This document shows positions 60,126 to 64,000 of a stretch of DNA of 64,000 bases, one piece after another. The notes below the pieces were generated by a model. It had not been told where the DNA came from. It saw only the letters and a list, made by a program, of their open reading frames with translations, and did not search any database. The stretch is from Mycobacterium interjectum (GTDB lineage: Bacteria; Actinomycetota; Actinomycetes; Mycobacteriales; Mycobacteriaceae), in the NCBI GenBank assembly GCA_002102225.1, contig LQPB01000092.1:1-64000 (forward strand), in the 5' to 3' direction. The translations under genes were made by a program, and so were the position numbers. How positions within the stretch are numbered: the stretch's first letter is position 1; every line of letters starts with the position of its first letter.

Positions 60126-60826
60126 TGCAGTGGTGAGGGGGGTAGGGCCTGCAGGATGGAGTCCTCCCAGCCGTCGCGCAGGGCCGGCGCCACGCTCATC
60201 CAGGTGACGATCTCGGCGGGCGGGCTCTCCTTCCAGGACGGGTAGTGATTGGCGAAGCCCTCCCAGCCGCCGTCCAGCGCCCAGTAGTGGATGACCTCGT
60301 TGTAGCGGAACGTCGTGGTGAAGGAACCCAGCCACCGCTTGCCGGTGCGCTCCGACCACGGGACATACAGGCGCTCCAGCTCGCGGATGTAGTCGTCCTG
60401 GCGCCCCGGCTTGGTCTGCATGATCTCCTGAATCACCAGCGGCGCGGCGAAATTCGCCTCCCGCAGCTGTGCCAGCGTCTTGTTGCTGGGCCCGGGGTAC
60501 ATGATCCGCCCCTCCCCCGAGGCGCCGATGTCGGACAGGTATGCGGCCCACTTGCCGGCCGCGGCCTCATGGCTCCCGCCGCGCGCCTGGGCGGCCCCGA
60601 TGCGGGCGTAGTCGGCGAACCCGTCGATCTCCCAGATGATCGTGGCCTGCGGCCAATGGCCGTTGTAGGGGGTGGTCTCCCAGATTGCGAACAGCCGGGC
60701 GCCGAGATCGTCCATCATCGGCCGGTAGGTGTCGGTGAATGCCTCGGTGAAGCCGTCGCTTCGCCCGGATCCCAAAGAGATCGTCTCGTGCAGGTAGAGC
60801 AGGGTGTGGCCGTAGTACTTCTTCAT
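60122..60826 (-). CDS. NIPSNAP-like dimeric alpha-beta barrel protein
   Basis: This 234-residue protein has two similar halves, each with features of NIPSNAP/EthD-like ferredoxin-fold domains (YLHETISLGSG ... WPQATIIWEIDGF and LVIQEIMQTKPGRQDDYIRELE ... VIHYWALDGG). Related proteins occur beside P450 and ring-degradation genes, but the function is unclear. ATG 60826 shares one base with the upstream stop (TGATG). Confidence 0.75.
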   Translation of the reverse strand: MKKYYGHTLLYLHETISLGSGRSDGFTEAFTDTYRPMMDDLGARLFAIWETTPYNGHWPQATIIWEIDGFADYARIGAAQARGGSHEAAAGKWAAYLSDIGASGEGRIMYPGPSNKTLAQLREANFAAPLVIQEIMQTKPGRQDDYIRELERLYVPWSERTGKRWLGSFTTTFRYNEVIHYWALDGGWEGFANHYPSWKESPPAEIVTWMSVAPALRDGWEDSILQALPPSPLQ

Positions 60827-61395
60827 CAGTCGAGCCGGGTCGCCCTGTCGCACAGCAGCGTCTCGGTGGGATCGACTGTGTCGCAACCTATTCCGGCAGC
60901 GGCCAGGGCGTAGCCCTTGAATCGGCGCGCCGCCGCGGTGAGCACGTGCTGCGCTTGCGTCATCGCGCGGTCGACCGCCAGCGGCCACCCGTCACCCCAC
61001 AACGCGACCTCGGTCAACCGGTCGCCGATCGCCTCCAGCACCTTCTCCCGCACGCGCGGGTCGGCGGCGAATGCCTCGGCGCTGACCGCCAGGCTGTGGC
61101 TCCTTGCGCCCGCCGGGTCCGGTTCGCCCCCCGGGTCCGGTTCCCCGTCGGAGGCCACCGTGCGCACCCCGAGGATCCGCAGCGGGCGGGTGTCGCAGCC
61201 GTGCGGCAGCAGCACGGTCACCTCCCAACCGGCCATCACCCGGTCGTAGAGCCAGCCGCCGGCGGATTGCACCACGTCGGCGGCGCTGGCCGCGACGACA
61301 TCCAACCGGTATCGCAGACACTCACCGTCGGCGCGGGTCGATCGTGCAGACCTCACCCGGCTCTTGTGGCCGATGTTGAACGTTGGAGTGACCAT
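60826..61395 (-). CDS. Protein of unknown function, first gene of the coupled block
   Basis: I do not recognise this 189-residue protein. It is soluble and has no signal peptide. Notable parts are GWLYDRVMAGWEVTVLLP, RPLRILGV, a Gly/Pro/Glu-rich loop near residues 85-100, and a C-terminal helical stretch with VDRAMTQAQHVLTAAARRFKGYALAA. ATG 61395 follows AGGAACGG at reasonable spacing; GTG 61410 is an alternative. It heads the tightly overlapping part of the catabolic cluster, after a 123-base gap. Confidence 0.65.
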   Translation of the reverse strand: MVTPTFNIGHKSRVRSARSTRADGECLRYRLDVVAASAADVVQSAGGWLYDRVMAGWEVTVLLPHGCDTRPLRILGVRTVASDGEPDPGGEPDPAGARSHSLAVSAEAFAADPRVREKVLEAIGDRLTEVALWGDGWPLAVDRAMTQAQHVLTAAARRFKGYALAAAGIGCDTVDPTETLLCDRATRLD

Positions 61396-61518
61396 CAATC
61401 CGTTCCTCACCGCCGCACCTCACGGTGCGAGGGCGCTACCTGCGGCGCTCGTCATGGGCTTGTTGTCAACGGACAGCGTGACACTTCTGGCCAAATTTGT
61501 AAAGGTCCCGGGGGGCGG
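61396..61518 (-). promoter_or_regulatory. Likely promoter region of the catabolic operon
   Basis: This 123-base gap is the only sizeable non-coding stretch between the CoA-transferase and the overlapping genes downstream. It holds an AT-rich block (about 61492-61504) and an inverted repeat TGTCA-N10-TGACA (61464-61483). On the minus strand this includes TTGACA, a possible -35. I cannot fix a -10. Confidence 0.4.
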
Positions 61519-62706
61519 TCAGGAGCCGCGCCGGGCCTTGAGTTCCGCGAGAACCTCATCGGTGTGCTGCCCCAGTTGCGGCGCCGCGGACCGTGGCGCC
61601 CACGGCGTGCCATGGAAATCCGCCGGTGTGGCCACCATCGCGACGGAGGCTTGCCCGTCCGGCACGTCGATGATGCCGCCCGCGGCGTGGAACTGCTCGT
61701 CGGCCACGACGTCCTCGAGCGCGTTGACCGGCGACCAGAACAGTTCGGGTTCGCCGGCGAAGGTCTGCGCCCATTCGTCGAGCGGGCGGGTCGCGAAGAT
61801 CCCGTCGAGTTCGGCGATCAGCTGCACCGCATTGGCGGCGCGGGCCCGGGCGTCGGCGAACCGGGGGTCGTCGGCCCACTCGGGGCGGCCCACGGCGCGG
61901 CACAACGGCGGCCAGTGCCGGTCGGCCTCCAGCCCGACGATCCAGAACCGCCGCCCGTCGGCGGCGGCGTAGTTGTTCATGCACGGGTTGCCCATCGATT
62001 CGCGCTGGCCTATCGCGATCGGCTGGCCGGTCAGCAGGTAGGTGTTCAGGTCGAAGCTGATCGTGTAGGCGCCCTGGCGGTACAGCGAGGTGGTCACCAG
62101 CTGGCCCGCGCCGGTGCGTTCGCGGGCGAGCAGCGCCGCGCACACCGCCGCGGCCAGGGTCATCCCGGCCGAATGGTCACCCATGCCCCCGCGCTGGAAC
62201 GGCGGCGTGTCGCCGGGCCGCGTGAGCAGGTGGGCCACCCCCGCCCGCGACCAGAAAGCGGCCACGTCGTAGGCGGCGCGGTCGGCGTCGGGCCCCGTCT
62301 CGCCGTAGCCGGTGATCAGGCCGTAGACCAGTCGGGGGTTGCGGGCCGAAACCGACTCGAAGTCGAGCCCGAGGCGTTCTAGCGCGCCGGGCCGCACGTT
62401 GGTGACGAAAACGTCTGCGTCGCTGAGCAATTCGAGGGCGGTGTCGCGACCCTCGTCGGTGGTGAGGTCCAGGACGACGCTGCGCTTGGAACGGTTGTCC
62501 ATTTCGAATGGCGGGTTGACCCCGAGGTCACACCCCAGCATCCGGCCGAACAGGCGGCCCGGGTCACCGGTCGGCGGTTCGATCTTGACCACGTCGGCGC
62601 CCCAGTCGGCCAGGATGCCGCCGGCGGCCGGTCCGGCCACCCAGACCCCGAGCTCGACGACCTTGACGCCTTCCACCGGTCCCGCCATGGCTTGGACAAT
62701 AGCCAT
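61519..62706 (-). CDS. CaiB/BaiF family CoA-transferase
   Basis: This is a 395-residue class III CoA-transferase. The catalytic Asp is at about residue 177 in MGDHSAG. The N-terminal Rossmann region reads VKVVELGVWVAGPAAGGILADWGADVVKIE. It moves CoA between carboxylic acids and may activate a pathway intermediate, since no acyl-CoA ligase is present in the cluster. ATG 62706 lies 5 bases after the HNH gene stop; ATG 62688 is an alternative start. Confidence 0.88.
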   Translation of the reverse strand: MAIVQAMAGPVEGVKVVELGVWVAGPAAGGILADWGADVVKIEPPTGDPGRLFGRMLGCDLGVNPPFEMDNRSKRSVVLDLTTDEGRDTALELLSDADVFVTNVRPGALERLGLDFESVSARNPRLVYGLITGYGETGPDADRAAYDVAAFWSRAGVAHLLTRPGDTPPFQRGGMGDHSAGMTLAAAVCAALLARERTGAGQLVTTSLYRQGAYTISFDLNTYLLTGQPIAIGQRESMGNPCMNNYAAADGRRFWIVGLEADRHWPPLCRAVGRPEWADDPRFADARARAANAVQLIAELDGIFATRPLDEWAQTFAGEPELFWSPVNALEDVVADEQFHAAGGIIDVPDGQASVAMVATPADFHGTPWAPRSAAPQLGQHTDEVLAELKARRGS

Positions 62707-62711
62707 GTCCC

Positions 62712-64000
62712 TCAGAAGGGTGGGGTGTCGGGCAGTGGATCGGGGATTGGGTCTTCGGGTTTCCAGTCCTCCGGCAGCTCTTCCGGCTCCCGCGGGTCGT
62801 TGACCCAGGTGCAGAACGGGCTGGTACTCGGTGCGCCCTTGAACAGAAACAACATGTCGCGCATGTGGTTTCGGAATTTGCGCGCCGCGATTTCCTGTTT
62901 TCGCGCCTGCTCGAGCCGCACGCGGGCCTCGTTGATCGGTCGCTGTCGGCGATTATGCTCGCGCACCTTGGCAATCCGCGCTGCACGCCGCGCAGAACGG
63001 CGCTGGGTATTCCGTGGCGGCGGCCCGCATGCGGGAGCGCGGGCTTGCGGGAACAGCTCCGCACCGGCCGGAGATGTCCGATAGATTCGCCCGGCCGGCG
63101 AGATCCACACCACCGTGCCGTCAGCCAGTTGTGTGTCGCGCCAACCCCCGAAGGTTTTGAGGCGGTGATGCAGCCGGCACAGGCACTTGAGGTTGTCGAA
63201 CACCGTCAGCCCGCCGGTCTCGGGATCTCGATGGTTGAACGGGATCGTATGGTCGATATCGCAGGCGATGGCCGGGCGGCTGCACCCGGGGAACCGGCAG
63301 GTCAGATCCCGGCACCGCACGGCGCGCTCCAACGCCGCCGGGGGTTGGTAACACAGGGCAGCTGCGGGGCTCGTCACCGGATTGGCCGTCAGGACCGACG
63401 CCGCTTCGGCCAGCCGCCGAACTTGTTCGGCGTCGATGACGCCGTAGCCAGCCAGATAGCCGGGCTGATCGGAATCTGCGTACACCGTCTGGTCGCTCGC
63501 GACCACATTGATCACCACCCGCGCCCCGCCAACGGCGCTGGTGGCCAGCTCATCGCCGGCTCTGGTGGCGCACTCGGGGCGTCCGCAGGCACATCCCAGC
63601 CGACGGCCCTCCGCCAGCGCGGCCAACGCGTCGGCGCGGCGCTGATCCAGCGTCCGCGGGTCGGCCGCGCACACGTCATCGGCCAGCTGTGACAGCCGCC
63701 GATCGAACGCGGTCGCGGCGGCGACGGCCACCGACCCATAGACATCGGCCATCCCGTCGGCGCGCGCGCTGACGGCGATGTGTCGGTCCTTCTCGGCAAC
63801 CTCGCGACGCTCCCGCGCCGCGTCGGGATCGGCGGCCCGCACCGCGGCGTCCACGGCGTTGACGATCCGCTGTTTGGACCAGCCCTGCCAATTGCGCATC
63901 CGCACGGCCAACGACCGGTCGAGGCCGGCCATCACGCCCTCGTCGGTGACCAGGTCGGTGCGACTGATGATCAGCCGCACCGTGCGCCAATCCGTGCGCC
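62712..64000 (-). CDS. 13E12-repeat HNH endonuclease (5' end beyond window)
   Basis: At least 429 codons of a DUF222 plus HNH protein of the mycobacterial 13E12 (REP13E12) repeat family. The frame is open to the window edge, with RTDWRTV upstream of the first in-window GTG (63980), so the start lies outside. The HNH site has CRFPGCSRPAIACDIDHTIPF, a central Asn region and CRLHHRLK. Members occur in many copies and serve as phage or element integration sites. The CoA-transferase gene begins 6 bases after its stop. Confidence 0.9.
   Translation of the reverse strand, partial: RTDWRTVRLIISRTDLVTDEGVMAGLDRSLAVRMRNWQGWSKQRIVNAVDAAVRAADPDAARERREVAEKDRHIAVSARADGMADVYGSVAVAAATAFDRRLSQLADDVCAADPRTLDQRRADALAALAEGRRLGCACGRPECATRAGDELATSAVGGARVVINVVASDQTVYADSDQPGYLAGYGVIDAEQVRRLAEAASVLTANPVTSPAAALCYQPPAALERAVRCRDLTCRFPGCSRPAIACDIDHTIPFNHRDPETGGLTVFDNLKCLCRLHHRLKTFGGWRDTQLADGTVVWISPAGRIYRTSPAGAELFPQARAPACGPPPRNTQRRSARRAARIAKVREHNRRQRPINEARVRLEQARKQEIAARKFRNHMRDMLFLFKGAPSTSPFCTWVNDPREPEELPEDWKPEDPIPDPLPDTPPF

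Noticed and set aside
60126..60551. Longer upstream frame for the P450
   Set aside because: It overlaps the NIPSNAP-like gene in another frame, and the P450 fold is complete from GTG 60125.
62712..64000. Classical insertion sequence or transposase at the right edge
   Set aside because: The gene is a DUF222/HNH 13E12-family protein. No transposase motif or terminal inverted repeats are visible in the window.

Overview
This window is mycobacterial chromosome. The GC content is high by eye, and GTG, TTG and ATG starts are mixed. The gene order matches, in mirror image, what I recall of the M. tuberculosis H37Rv stretch from about Rv0206c (mmpL3) down to Rv0163: mmpL3, Rv0205, Rv0204c, Rv0203, mmpL11, Rv0201c, Rv0200, Rv0199, zmp1, Rv0197, Rv0196, Rv0192, Rv0191, ricR, ilvD, Rv0188, Rv0187, mymT, bglS, Rv0185, Rv0184, Rv0183, sigG, pirin, Rv0180c, lprO, the mce1 locus, fadD5, mce1R, Rv0164 and Rv0163. 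Three blocks are not in that H37Rv order: about 25.2-30.2 kb, the DUF1275 gene at 33.6-34.3 kb, and about 51.1-64 kb. A non-tuberculous slow grower, for example of the M. avium complex, is a plausible source; the species is my inference.

Layout. 1-440: 3' end of mmpL3, with the first ~55 bases carrying an internal mmpL3 segment in inverted orientation. 445-8711: envelope and transport genes (AI-2E permease, flippase-like protein, secreted heme-binding protein, MmpL11, and the Mce-associated OmamA/OmamB pair). 8754-16060: Zmp1 protease, a molybdopterin oxidoreductase coupled to a TetR regulator, an L,D-transpeptidase and an MFS exporter. 16180-19758: a copper-response block, in which RicR and metallothionein MymT each sit behind a near-identical palindrome, with ilvD, an SPW-repeat membrane protein and an O-methyltransferase between them. 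19793-25197: a coupled Rv0184-Rv0185-bglS operon, monoacylglycerol lipase, and sigG with a DNA-damage type promoter. 25194-30220: an accessory block of hydrolase, SDR/TetR pair and dehydrogenase/IclR pair. 30231-34300: pirin, a YhgE-like membrane protein, LprO and a DUF1275 protein.

34323-49321 (minus strand) is a complete mce1 system: fadD5, yrbE1A, yrbE1B, mce1A-F and four Mce-associated (Mam) genes, mostly with overlapping start and stop codons. mce1R is divergent from fadD5. The permeases, Mce proteins and Mam proteins should form one envelope lipid importer, and FadD5 should activate imported acids. The OmamA/OmamB genes 26 kb away are reported helpers of the same machine.

50159-62706 (minus strand) is the most interesting part: a tightly packed catabolic cluster of a CoA-transferase, a protein of unknown function, a NIPSNAP-like protein, P450, zinc alcohol dehydrogenase, HpcH/HpaI aldolase, SnoaL-like protein, SDR, Baeyer-Villiger type monooxygenase, alpha/beta hydrolase, enolase-superfamily enzyme, hydroxyacid-oxoacid transhydrogenase and thioesterase. 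It looks like a complete route for oxidising, opening and cleaving a cyclic or hydrophobic substrate that I cannot name. It is bounded on the right by a 13E12-type HNH repeat gene that runs off the window.

I found no rRNA, tRNA, CRISPR array, insertion sequence or replication origin.
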